Origin: Alphaproteobacteria bacterium
GTDB lineage: Bacteria; Pseudomonadota; Alphaproteobacteria; Sphingomonadales; Sphingomonadaceae
DNA length: 64,000 nt
Assembly (NCBI GenBank): GCA_018823325.1
Contig: JAHJIJ010000032.1
Location: 62,001 to 126,000 of the forward strand
Reading direction: 5' to 3'
The translations under genes and the position numbers were made by a program. Each line of letters begins with the position of its first letter. Position 1 is the first letter of the stretch. The notes beneath the pieces were generated by a model. That model saw nothing but the letters and a program-made list of their open reading frames with translations, was not told where the DNA came from and did no database searches. Of the stretch, positions 22,721 through 31,576 are shown piece after piece.

Positions 22721-23625
22721 GCCGGCTCCTTCCGCGACGAGACATAATATTGCGCCATCGCAGCAATCGCGATCATCGCGAACAGCACCTGCGCGGCCGC
22801 GGCGGCATAGCCAAGCTGCCACTGCTTCCAGCCCGCCTCATAGATGAAGAGCACCACGGGGCGCGTCGAGTTGTTGGGGCCGCCGCCGGTCATGAGCTGC
22901 GCCTGCCCGAACAGCTGGAACTGCAGAATGATCTCGATGATGACCACCAGCGCAATCGTCCGCCGGATCGCCGGCAGGGTGATCGAGAACAGTATGCGCG
23001 GGCGCGAGGCATTGTCGAGCGCGGCGGCCTCATAGAGATCGCGCGGCACCTGCTGGAGCGCAGCAAGAAAGAGGACCATCGGCAGGCCGATGCCCCACCA
23101 GATGGTGGTGAGCGCGATGGCCGGCATCGCCAGCACCGGATCGCTGAGAAAGGCAATCGGCGCCTGACCGAACAGCCGGGCAATGACGGCGGCGAGGCCA
23201 CCATCGGGAATGAGGACCAGTCGCCAGATCAGCGTCACCACCGTCACAGACAGAACGGTGGATGCGAAGAACACCGCGCGCAGCACCGCCGACCAACGTG
23301 ACGCATTGTTGAGCACAAGCGCCAGCGCAAGCCCGATGATCGTGAGCGCCGGCACCGTAAGCGCGACGAAATAGAAGGTGTTGCCGACCGCTTTGAGAAA
23401 CACCGGATCGCTGAACAGCCGGGCGTAGTTCTCCAGCCCCACTTCGGCCTTCACACCAAAGAGATCGCTGCGCGTGGTGGAGAGACGAAGCCCGATAATG
23501 AGCGGCAGGATCAACATCGCCGCAAACAGCAACAGATAAGGCGCGACGAACAACAGCCCGGACCAGCGCCGCCATGGCGCGGACTGGCTGAGCCTGCTGC
23601 GCAAGGTCGCGTCGCCCATCGCCAT
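22717..23625 (-). CDS. ABC sugar transporter permease (MalF/UgpA-type)
   Basis: A 302-residue inner-membrane permease. The first helix begins LLFVAPYLLLFAAMLI. The EAA loop reads LYEAAALDNASRPRILFSIT. It lacks the long periplasmic P2 loop of E. coli MalF, as is usual for UgpA-like permeases. I take the ATG at 23625, three bases after the end of the ATPase coding region. The in-frame extension to 23682 would run into the ATPase gene. Confidence 0.92.
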   Translation of the reverse strand: MAMGDATLRSRLSQSAPWRRWSGLLFVAPYLLLFAAMLILPLIIGLRLSTTRSDLFGVKAEVGLENYARLFSDPVFLKAVGNTFYFVALTVPALTIIGLALALVLNNASRWSAVLRAVFFASTVLSVTVVTLIWRLVLIPDGGLAAVIARLFGQAPIAFLSDPVLAMPAIALTTIWWGIGLPMVLFLAALQQVPRDLYEAAALDNASRPRILFSITLPAIRRTIALVVIIEIILQFQLFGQAQLMTGGGPNNSTRPVVLFIYEAGWKQWQLGYAAAAAQVLFAMIAIAAMAQYYVSSRKEPA

Positions 23626-23627
23626 CG

Positions 23628-24719
23628 TCAGGCGCTCACGCCATGATAAGCGGTGCCATCGCGCGCGAAGAGATGCGCGCAAGCCCCTTCCATGGCGAGG
23701 CCGACCGCTTGCCCGGCCTGCACATCGGAATCGCCGCGATCCTCGGCGACCAGCATGGCGCCATCGGCGAGCCGGACATGGACAAGTGTGCGCTCGCCCA
23801 GCCGCTCGACCACGCGCGCCTCGCCGCGCGTATCGCCGCGCTCCAGTGGCGCAATGCGAATGCGCTCGGGGCGCAGACCGAGAGTCATGTCCGCCTCGCC
23901 CGGCAGGCTCACGCTCGATACGGCAGTCTCAAGAACCGTGCCGTCCCCCAGACGGACCTGCGCCGCTGCACCGGAGCGATCCACGGTAACAGGCAGCAGA
24001 TTGATCTTGGGCGTGCCGACGAAGCTTGCGACGAATTGGGTCGCCGGGCGGCGATAAATCTCCATCGGCGTGCCGATCTGCTCGATGCGCCGATCATTGA
24101 TGACCACAATGCGGTCAGCGAGCGTCATCGCTTCCACCTGATCGTGGGTCACGAAGATCATCGTGGTCCTGAGTTGCTGGTGCAGCTGCGCCAGCTCGAT
24201 CCGCGTGCGTCCGCGCAGGGCGGCATCGAGATTGGAGAGCGGCTCGTCGAACAGGAACAAGGCCGGCTGCTTCACGATGGCACGGGCAATGGCGGCGCGC
24301 TGGCGCTGGCCACCGGAAAGCTGGCCGGGCCGCCGATCCAGCAGCGCCTCGATCTCCAGACTCTTCGTCGCGGCGTCGATCCGCCGATCGATCTCGTCGG
24401 CCGGGACTCCCATGTTCCTCAGCCCGAACGAGAGATTCTTGCGGATCGTCATGTGCGGATAGAGCGCGTAATGCTGGAAGACCATCGCCACGCCGCGCGC
24501 GCCGGGCGGCAGATGATCGACCCGACGGCCATCGATGAGGATCTCGCCTTCGTCGACGCTCTCCAGACCAGCGATCATGCGCAGCAGGGTCGACTTCCCG
24601 CAGCCGGACGGCCCGAGAAAAACCACGAATTCCCCCGCCGCAATGTCCAGCGACAGCCGATCCACGATCAGAGCGTCGCCAAAGCGCTTGGTCACGCCGG
24701 CAAGCAGAACGCCAGACAC
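23628..24719 (-). CDS. ABC sugar transporter ATP-binding protein (UgpC/MalK-type)
   Basis: A 363-residue ATPase that energises the importer. Walker A is GPSGCGKSTLLR, the signature is LSGGQRQRAAIARAI, Walker B is ALFLFDEPLSNLDA, and the switch His is in IFVTHDQVEAMTL. The C-terminal TOBE regulatory domain covers about residues 240-363. It starts with GTG, and GGGGAGAGG lies just upstream. It is the first gene of a six-gene operon (importer, GH51, esterase) and diverges from an MFS transporter gene. An ATPase-first order is unusual among sugar ABC operons. Confidence 0.95.
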   Translation of the reverse strand: MSGVLLAGVTKRFGDALIVDRLSLDIAAGEFVVFLGPSGCGKSTLLRMIAGLESVDEGEILIDGRRVDHLPPGARGVAMVFQHYALYPHMTIRKNLSFGLRNMGVPADEIDRRIDAATKSLEIEALLDRRPGQLSGGQRQRAAIARAIVKQPALFLFDEPLSNLDAALRGRTRIELAQLHQQLRTTMIFVTHDQVEAMTLADRIVVINDRRIEQIGTPMEIYRRPATQFVASFVGTPKINLLPVTVDRSGAAAQVRLGDGTVLETAVSSVSLPGEADMTLGLRPERIRIAPLERGDTRGEARVVERLGERTLVHVRLADGAMLVAEDRGDSDVQAGQAVGLAMEGACAHLFARDGTAYHGVSA

Positions 24720-24870
24720 TCAGCCTCTCCCCATTAGTATGACAAGTTTTCCGGGCCGAGGCCGGTCTGCCAATGCGACAACTTTGCCCGAATCGAAATT
24801 GAATGCAATATTTTCTACCGACTTGTTTGCCCCGTCGATCCAATCTAGTCACCTGCGGCGGCGTCGATTT

Positions 24871-24884
24871 TGTCCGACAGGACA
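24871..24884. promoter_or_regulatory. Short inverted repeat in the ABC/MFS divergent promoter region
   Basis: TGTCC (24871-24875), spacer GACA, GGACA (24880-24884) lies 26 bases before the MFS start, within the 191-base divergent intergenic region. It could be an operator for a sugar-responsive regulator. The evidence is the short repeat alone. Confidence 0.25.
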
Positions 24885-24910
24885 TGCCGGGCAAATGGGG
24901 AGAGGACTCG

Positions 24911-26239
24911 ATGACGAACGCCGGTAAGCCTCTGGTCGGACGCATAAGATGGACGGTTTTGGCCGTGCTGTTCGGCGTAACCGTCATCAACTACGCCGAC
25001 CGGGCGATCCTCTCGCTGGCGGCGCCGTTGATGACGCAGGACCTGGGGATCGATCCGCTTCAGCTCGGCATCGTCTTCTCGGCCTTCGGCTGGTCCTATG
25101 TCGCCGCGCAATTGCCCGGCGGCTGGCTGCTCGACCGCTTCGGTGTGCGGCGGGTCTATCTGGTGGCCATCGTCGCCTGGTCGCTGTTTACGGCGGCGCA
25201 GGGCGCAGTGGTCTTCCTTTCCGGCGCGGCGGCAATCACAGCACTCTTCCTCTTCCGGCTAATGGTCGGCTTTGCCGAAGCACCGTCCTTCCCCGGCAAT
25301 GCGCGGATCGTGGCGAGCTGGTTTCCCTCCAGCGAACGCGGCCGGGCGACGGCGATCTTCACCTCCGCGCAATATTGCGCCACCATCGTCTTCGCGCCGA
25401 TCATGGCCTGGATCATCGGCGTGATCGGCTGGCCCGAGGTATTCCTCTTCATGGGCGTGGTCGGGCTGATCGCGGCGTTCTCATGGGCGCGCACCGTGCA
25501 TGAGCCGCATCGGCACCCGCGCATCCAGCCGCCCGAGCTTGCCCTGATCGTCGATGGCGGCGCGCTTATCGAGCAGGCCGAGCCCGCAGGCCGGCCGGAC
25601 GGCGCGACCGCACAACAGATCCGCGCCCTCATTCTCGCGCCTTCGCTCTGGGGCCTGTATCTCCACCAATTCTGCGTGAACGCGCTCACCTATTTTTTCA
25701 TCACCTGGTTCCCGGTCTATCTGGTGCAGGAACGTGACCTCTCGATCATCGAGACCGGCCTGATGACGGTCATTCCTTCCGTCTGCGGCTTCCTCGGCGG
25801 GCTGCTGGGCGGTGTCTGGTCGGACTGGTTGCTCAAGCGCGGGCACAGCCTGACCATGGCGCGCAAGCTGCCGATCGTGACCGGCATGCTCATGTCCCTC
25901 GCGATCCTGGGCTGCAATTATTCGGACACGCAGACCATGGTCATGATCTTCATGAGCCTCGCCTTCTTCGGCAAGGGCTTCGGTGCGCTGGGCTGGGCCG
26001 TGATGTCCGACATCGCCCCGCCCGGCGCGGCGGGACTGAGCGGGGGCATCTTCAACATGTTCGGCAACATGTCGTCCATCGTGACGCCCATCGCCATCGG
26101 CTTCATCCTGCAGCAGACCCAGTCCTTCGAGCTGGTGCTGATCTTCCTCGCCGGCTGCGGCTTCACCGCCGCCTTCAGCCTGCTCTTCCTCTTCGGCAAG
26201 ATCGAGCGGATGAAAGCGCCGGTGCCGGCAGGCGCCTGA
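24911..26239 (+). CDS. MFS transporter, ACS (hexuronate/aldonate) type
   Basis: A 442-residue transporter with twelve predicted helices. The sequence near the first helix, VINYADRAILSLAAPLM, and the loop GWLLDRFGVRRVYL are typical of the anion:cation symporter family that carries galactonate, glucarate or hexuronates. The start at 24911 follows GAGAGGA. It diverges from the ABC operon. The likely cargo is a sugar acid connected with the dehydratase and lactonase genes nearby, which is inference. Confidence 0.88.
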   Translation: MTNAGKPLVGRIRWTVLAVLFGVTVINYADRAILSLAAPLMTQDLGIDPLQLGIVFSAFGWSYVAAQLPGGWLLDRFGVRRVYLVAIVAWSLFTAAQGAVVFLSGAAAITALFLFRLMVGFAEAPSFPGNARIVASWFPSSERGRATAIFTSAQYCATIVFAPIMAWIIGVIGWPEVFLFMGVVGLIAAFSWARTVHEPHRHPRIQPPELALIVDGGALIEQAEPAGRPDGATAQQIRALILAPSLWGLYLHQFCVNALTYFFITWFPVYLVQERDLSIIETGLMTVIPSVCGFLGGLLGGVWSDWLLKRGHSLTMARKLPIVTGMLMSLAILGCNYSDTQTMVMIFMSLAFFGKGFGALGWAVMSDIAPPGAAGLSGGIFNMFGNMSSIVTPIAIGFILQQTQSFELVLIFLAGCGFTAAFSLLFLFGKIERMKAPVPAGA

Positions 26240-26261
26240 GCAGCGCCCGCAATAGTCAGAG

Positions 26262-27593
26262 TTATTCCTTGACCACTTCGGGCTCGGGGAGCGCGTTGGT
26301 CGGTTTGGCGCCCCACAGTGCGTAGAAGAGAACGTAAAGCTCACACGCCGCCGTCAGCAGGAAGGACGCCTGCAGACCGTAGAGATCCGCCAGCCAGCCC
26401 TGCACGATGACCAGCGCGCCACCGGCAATCGCCATGATGAGCAGGCCGGAGCCTTCCTCGGTGAGCGGCCCCAGGCCGCGGATGCCGAGCGTGAAGATGG
26501 TGGGGAACATGATCGAGTGGAAGAAGCCCACAAGAATCAGCGCCCACATCGCGACCGGGCCGGTGGTGAAAACCGTGACGAGCATTACGAGGAACGCGCC
26601 GATGGAGAAGGCTGCCAGCACCGTCTCAGCCGCAACCTTCTGCATGATCGCCGAGCCGACAAAGCGGCCGACCATCATCCCGCCCCACAGGAACGTGAGG
26701 TAGCGGCCAGCCTGCTCGTGCGTGAGATTGGCGATCTCCGGCTGGCTGACGAAGTTGACGAAGAGGTTGGCGACGCCGATCTCGGCAATCAGATAGATGA
26801 AGATCGCCGGCACGCCGAACACGAGGTTGCGGTGCTTCCACAGCGAATGGTTGCGGCGCTCCTCCTTGCTGACCCGATTGGTCGCGGACCCCATGGCCGG
26901 GAGCGGGAAGCGGGCAATGATGATCGCGAGAACGATGAGCGCCACTGCCACCAGCCCGTACGGCAAAATCACGGATTGCGCATCCGCCAGCCGCTCGGCT
27001 TCGGTGAGGATCACCCCGGCTTCCGACGTGCCGCCCTTGGACCGGCCAAGGATGAGATAAGCCCCGAACAGCGGCGCGAGCATGGTGCCCGCCGAGTTCA
27101 TGGCCTGGACGAGATTGAGGCGTGAGGACGCCGTCTCCGGCGAACCGACCACCGCGACATAAGGATTGGCCGCAACCTGCAACAGGGTGATGCCGCTGGC
27201 GATGACGAAGAGCATGAAGAGCGTGACGCCATAGGACGGCAGGCTTGCCGCGAGCATCATGCCCAGCGATCCGGCGGCCATCACCAGCAGGCCGACAACC
27301 AGCGACCTTTGATAGCCGATCCGCTTGATCAGCCATGCGGACGGTATCGAGGCAACGAAATAGGCTATGAACCAGACCGATTCGATCAGCGTCGTCTCAG
27401 TGTAATTGAGGTCGAAAACGCTACGCAGATGGGGCAGCAACGTGTTGTTGATGACGGTGATGAAGCCCCACATGAAGAACAGGCTGGCAAGCAGCGTCAG
27501 GGCCGGGGTGTAATTGATGCCCCCGCCGCCCCCGCTCGCCGTGCTCGTAACGCCCGCCTGTCCAGCCATCTTCTCAATCCCCCCGTCGACCAT
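26262..27593 (-). CDS. Sugar MFS transporter, FucP/GluP-like
   Basis: A proton/sugar symporter of 443 residues with about twelve helices, of the FHS (fucose-galactose-glucose) family. Characteristic stretches are SLFFMWGFITVINNTLLPHL, ITLLQVAANPYVAVVG and LNLVQAMNSAGTMLAPL. Starts at 27638, 27593 and 27569 are all in frame. 27593 (GGGAG five bases upstream) and 27569 (GGGGGG nine bases upstream) have the best ribosome-binding sites. It diverges from the epimerase-dehydratase operon, suggesting uptake of the free sugar oxidised by that pathway. Confidence 0.9.
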   Translation of the reverse strand: MVDGGIEKMAGQAGVTSTASGGGGGINYTPALTLLASLFFMWGFITVINNTLLPHLRSVFDLNYTETTLIESVWFIAYFVASIPSAWLIKRIGYQRSLVVGLLVMAAGSLGMMLAASLPSYGVTLFMLFVIASGITLLQVAANPYVAVVGSPETASSRLNLVQAMNSAGTMLAPLFGAYLILGRSKGGTSEAGVILTEAERLADAQSVILPYGLVAVALIVLAIIIARFPLPAMGSATNRVSKEERRNHSLWKHRNLVFGVPAIFIYLIAEIGVANLFVNFVSQPEIANLTHEQAGRYLTFLWGGMMVGRFVGSAIMQKVAAETVLAAFSIGAFLVMLVTVFTTGPVAMWALILVGFFHSIMFPTIFTLGIRGLGPLTEEGSGLLIMAIAGGALVIVQGWLADLYGLQASFLLTAACELYVLFYALWGAKPTNALPEPEVVKE

Positions 27594-27623
27594 TTGTGCT
27601 CCCATGTTCGCCGGAATGTCGGC

Positions 27624-27653
27624 TTGCGTCAATGTCATTTGTCTGACTATAAA
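27624..27653 (+). promoter_or_regulatory. Possible sigma-70-type promoter of the galM operon
   Basis: TTGCGT at 27624-27629 and TATAAA at 27648-27653 are separated by 18 bases. This would place transcription start near 27660, giving a leader of about 33 bases before the ATG at 27693. The -35 element is only a partial match. Confidence 0.35.
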
Positions 27654-27692
27654 CGCTGCATGGCGCGTTGGATGCTGCGATTGGGGGAACGG

Positions 27693-28856
27693 ATGCGAAG
27701 AGCACAAATCATCATGACGGTCATTTCCGGTGCTCTGGCCACGGCGATGCCGCCCTCGGGCGCGCTGGCTGCCGAAGCCGCCCGGTCGATCACCAGCAAG
27801 CTCGCTGACGGGACCCCGATCGAGACGATCACGCTCACCAATGCGCAGGGCGTCGAGGCAAAGATCATCACTTATGGTGCCACGCTGCAGTCGCTGCTGG
27901 TTCCGGGGCGTGGCGGCGAGCGCGCGGACGTGGTGCTCGGCTATGACGATGCCGCTTTGTATGAGGCACACCCCAATTATCTCGGCGTGACTGTCGGCCG
28001 TTTCGCCAATCGCATTGCCGGTGGCCGTTTCGCGCTCGACGGCAAGACCTATCAGCTCACGCAGAATGACGGCACCAATTCGCTCCATGGCGGCGGCAAC
28101 GGCTTCGACCGCGCGGTCTGGAAAGTCGCCTCAGTCGAGAGCGGTCCCACCGCACGAGTCGTGCTCACCCATGTCAGCGCCGATGGCGATGCGGGCTATC
28201 CCGGCAATCTGGAAGTGACGACCACCTACACGCTGGACGAGACAGGCGCGCTCGGCATCATCTTCGAGGCGAAGACGGACAAACCGACCATCGTCAACAT
28301 GACCAACCACGCGCTGTTCAACATGGCGGGCGAGGATTCCCCCGGCGGCGCGCTCGATCAATTGCTCACGATCCCCGCCAAGGCCTTCACGCCCGTCGAT
28401 GCCAAGCTCATCCCCACCGGCGAACTGCGCCCGGTCGAAGGCACGCCCTTCGATTTCCGCAAACCGCGCCGCATCGCGCAGGACATTCGCGACGGGCGCG
28501 ACGACCAGATCCGCGCCGGCCGCGGCTACGATCACAATTTCGCGCTCGACAAGGGCGTGACGGCCAAGCCCGAACTTGCCGCCCGGCTGGAAGACCCCGT
28601 CTCAGGCCGCGTGCTCGAAGTGCTGACCACCGAGCCGGGCGTGCAGTTCTATGCGGGCAATTTCCTCGACGGTACCGTCGCCGGCAAGGGTGGCCGGCTC
28701 TACCGCATGGGCGACGGCATCGCGCTGGAGCCGCAGAAATTCCCCGACGCCCCCAATCATCCGTCCTTCGTTTCCGCCCGCGTCGATCCCGGCAAGCCCT
28801 ATCGGCATGCCATGATCTACCGCGTTTCAATCCAGCAGGGCACCGACCACAAATGA
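27693..28856 (+). CDS. galM: Aldose 1-epimerase (galactose mutarotase), exported
   Basis: Interconverts alpha and beta anomers of free aldoses. It has 387 residues including a signal peptide (about residues 1-26, ending SGALAAEA), so it is periplasmic. Family blocks include [35 protein letters not shown] (catalytic His), the second His in NMTNHALFN, and the catalytic Glu in [14 protein letters not shown]. The start at 27693 has GGGGGA four bases upstream. The stop overlaps the dehydratase start by four bases (ATGA), giving a coupled pathway operon. Confidence 0.93.
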   Translation: MRRAQIIMTVISGALATAMPPSGALAAEAARSITSKLADGTPIETITLTNAQGVEAKIITYGATLQSLLVPGRGGERADVVLGYDDAALYEAHPNYLGVTVGRFANRIAGGRFALDGKTYQLTQNDGTNSLHGGGNGFDRAVWKVASVESGPTARVVLTHVSADGDAGYPGNLEVTTTYTLDETGALGIIFEAKTDKPTIVNMTNHALFNMAGEDSPGGALDQLLTIPAKAFTPVDAKLIPTGELRPVEGTPFDFRKPRRIAQDIRDGRDDQIRAGRGYDHNFALDKGVTAKPELAARLEDPVSGRVLEVLTTEPGVQFYAGNFLDGTVAGKGGRLYRMGDGIALEPQKFPDAPNHPSFVSARVDPGKPYRHAMIYRVSIQQGTDHK

Positions 28857-30649
28857 CAGAAAAGAAGGGTGCGCACCTGCGCTCGCGCGCATGGTTCGAC
28901 AATAAAGACAATACCGACATGACGGCGCTCTATCTGGAGCGCTACCTCAACTTCGGCCTCAGCCTTGAGGAACTGCAATCGGGCAAGCCGATCATCGGCA
29001 TCGCGCAGACCGGCAGTGATCTCTCGCCCTGCAACCGCCACCATCTGGTGCTTGCCGAGCGGGTACGCGAGGGCATTCGCGAGGCGGGCGGCATTGCGCT
29101 CGAATTTCCGGTCCACCCCATTCAGGAGACCGGAAAGCGCCCGACTGCGGGCCTTGATCGCAACCTCGCCTATCTCGGCCTCGTCGAAGCGCTCTATGGC
29201 TACCCGTTCGATGGCGTGGTGCTGACCACCGGCTGCGACAAGACCACGCCCGCCGCACTGATGGCCGCCGCGACGGTGAACATCCCCGCCATCGCGCTCT
29301 CCGTTGGCCCCATGCTCAATGGCTGGCACGAGGGTGAGCGGACCGGATCAGGCACGATCGTCTGGAAAGCGCGCCAGATGCTGGCTGCAGGCGAAATCGA
29401 CGATGCCGGCTTCATCAAGCTGGTGGCGTCCTCGGCGCCATCGACCGGCTATTGCAACACCATGGGCACGGCGACGACCATGAACAGCCTGGCTGAAGCG
29501 CTGGGCATGATGCTGCCGGGGTCCGCCGCGATTCCCGCGCCCTATCGGGACCGGCAGGAAGTCGCCTGGCGCACCGGCAAGCGCATTGTGGATATGGTGG
29601 CAGAGGATCTGAAGCCCTCCGACATCATGACGCTCGATGCGTTCCACAACGCTATCGTCGTCAATTCGGCGATCGGCGGATCGACCAACGCCCCCATTCA
29701 CCTCGCGGCGATTGCCCGCCATGTCGGCGTGGACTTGCCGCTCAAGGACTGGGAACGGCTCGGCCACAAGGTTCCGCTGCTGGTCAATCTCCAGCCGGCC
29801 GGCGAGTATCTGGGTGAGGATTATTATCGCGCCGGCGGCGTGCCTGCTGTGGTGGCGCAGCTCATGCGGCAGGGGCTGATCCGCGAAAGCGCGATGACCG
29901 TGAATGGCGCCACGATGGGCGACAATTGCCGCGACGCGCGCATCATGGACGAACGCGTCATCCACCCGTTCGAGCAGCCGCTGGTGGAAGACGCCGGCTT
30001 CCTGGTGATGAGCGGCAATCTCTTCGATGCCGCGATCATGAAGACCAGCGTCATCAGCAAGGAATTTCGCGACCGCTATCTTTCCAACCCGGATGCGCCC
30101 GGCGTGTTCGAGGGGCCGGCCATCGTATTCAACGGGCCGGAGGATTATCACGCGCGCATCGATGATCCGGCGACCGGCATCACCGATCAGACATTGCTGT
30201 TCATGCGCGGCGCGGGGCCCATCGGTTATCCCGGCGCGGCGGAAGTGGTGAACATGCGCCCGCCCGCTTATCTGATAACGGAAGGGATCACCGCGCTCCC
30301 CTGCATCGGCGATGGACGCCAGTCCGGCACCAGCGCCAGCCCGTCCATCCTGAATGCCAGCCCCGAAGCGGCAGCAATGGGCGGCCTTGCCCTGCTGCGC
30401 GACGGAGACCGTGTGCGGATGGACCTGAATGCCTGCACCGTGGACGTGCTGATTCCCGATGAGGAGCTTGCCGCCCGCCGGGAGGCGCTGGCCGCGCAGG
30501 GTGGCTATGCCTATCCCGCCTCACAGACGCCCTGGCAGGAAATCCAGCGCTCGCTGGTCGGCCAGCTCGACAAGGGCGCGATCCTGGAAGGCAGCGAGCA
30601 GTTCCAGCGCATCGCGCAGACGCAGGGCCTGCCGCGCGACAACCACTAG
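28853..30649 (+). CDS. Sugar-acid dehydratase, XylD-like (IlvD/Edd family)
   Basis: A 598-residue iron-sulfur dehydratase. The sequence follows Caulobacter XylD (D-xylonate dehydratase) closely in remembered blocks: [85 protein letters not shown] and [19 protein letters not shown]. The three cysteines of the cluster are present. The substrate could be D-xylonate, L-arabinonate or a related aldonate. The adjacent GH51 enzyme favours L-arabinonate, which would be the arabinose branch of a Weimberg/Dahms-type pathway. No partner dehydrogenase is in the window. Confidence 0.92.
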   Translation: MTEKKGAHLRSRAWFDNKDNTDMTALYLERYLNFGLSLEELQSGKPIIGIAQTGSDLSPCNRHHLVLAERVREGIREAGGIALEFPVHPIQETGKRPTAGLDRNLAYLGLVEALYGYPFDGVVLTTGCDKTTPAALMAAATVNIPAIALSVGPMLNGWHEGERTGSGTIVWKARQMLAAGEIDDAGFIKLVASSAPSTGYCNTMGTATTMNSLAEALGMMLPGSAAIPAPYRDRQEVAWRTGKRIVDMVAEDLKPSDIMTLDAFHNAIVVNSAIGGSTNAPIHLAAIARHVGVDLPLKDWERLGHKVPLLVNLQPAGEYLGEDYYRAGGVPAVVAQLMRQGLIRESAMTVNGATMGDNCRDARIMDERVIHPFEQPLVEDAGFLVMSGNLFDAAIMKTSVISKEFRDRYLSNPDAPGVFEGPAIVFNGPEDYHARIDDPATGITDQTLLFMRGAGPIGYPGAAEVVNMRPPAYLITEGITALPCIGDGRQSGTSASPSILNASPEAAAMGGLALLRDGDRVRMDLNACTVDVLIPDEELAARREALAAQGGYAYPASQTPWQEIQRSLVGQLDKGAILEGSEQFQRIAQTQGLPRDNH

Positions 30650-30653
30650 AGCA

Positions 30654-31511
30654 ATGGCGGACTGGCGGATCATCGAACGCGATGTGCGGGACGAGCTGGG
30701 CGAAGGGACGCTGTGGAGCGCGCGCGACAATGCGCTGTACTGGACGGACATTCTGGCCCCGGCGCTCAACCGGCTCTCCCTCGCCGATGGGCGGGTGGAG
30801 CGCTGGGCCATGCCGGAAATGCTGGGCTGGATCGTGGAGCGGGAGCAAGGCGGGTTCATCGCGGGATTCCAGAGCGGCTTTGCGCGCCTGTCACTCGATC
30901 CGCTGACGATCGAACCGATCGGCGATCCTGAACCTCATCTGCCCGACAACCGCATGAATGACGGCAAGGCTGACGCTCCCGGGACGATCTGGTGCGGCAC
31001 CATGCACAAGGATGTGCAGGGTGAAAGCGGGACGCTTTATCGGCTGACCGCGGACGGCCGATGGACGCCGATGGACAGCGGCTATGTCGTCACCAACGGC
31101 CCCGCCTTCTCGAACTGCGGCCGCTGGCTCTACCACACCGACACCGGGCGCGGGATCATCTACCGCTTCGAGCGGACCGATGACGGCAGCGTTTCAGACC
31201 GTCAGCCCTTCATCCGCTTCGGCGAGGGAGATGGCGCGCCGGACGGCATGACCGTGGACGCGCAGGACGGCCTGTGGGTCGCGCATTGGGGTGGCGGCCG
31301 GGTGAGCCGCTTCCATCCCGATGGCACGCTCGATCGCGCTATCGACCTGCCGGCAAAGCAGGTGACCAATGTCGCCTTTGCCGGCGAGAAGCTCGATCGG
31401 CTGTTCGCCACCTCCGCTGCGACCGGCTTGCCGCCTTCCGAATATGACGGCGCGCTTTTCGAGATCGAGACGGACGCGACGGGCGTCGCGCCGGGCCGCT
31501 TCCCCGGATAA
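30654..31511 (+). CDS. SMP-30/gluconolactonase family sugar lactonase
   Basis: Hydrolyses an aldonolactone to the free acid before dehydration. It is a 285-residue six-bladed propeller. Metal ligands are visible: Glu in DELGEGTLW, Asn in DNRMNDGKADAPGTIW, Asn in VVTNGPAFS and Asp in GAPDGMTVDAQDGLWVA. There is no signal peptide, so it is cytoplasmic. It starts five bases after the dehydratase stop. By position it is the lactonase of the same oxidative pentose pathway, similar to Caulobacter xylC in role. Confidence 0.92.
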   Translation: MADWRIIERDVRDELGEGTLWSARDNALYWTDILAPALNRLSLADGRVERWAMPEMLGWIVEREQGGFIAGFQSGFARLSLDPLTIEPIGDPEPHLPDNRMNDGKADAPGTIWCGTMHKDVQGESGTLYRLTADGRWTPMDSGYVVTNGPAFSNCGRWLYHTDTGRGIIYRFERTDDGSVSDRQPFIRFGEGDGAPDGMTVDAQDGLWVAHWGGGRVSRFHPDGTLDRAIDLPAKQVTNVAFAGEKLDRLFATSAATGLPPSEYDGALFEIETDATGVAPGRFPG

Positions 31512-31576
31512 AATCCGCCCTTGCCCGCTATTTGCCCGCAGCGCTAGAAGAGCCAGATCCAAACAGGAGAGGATTT

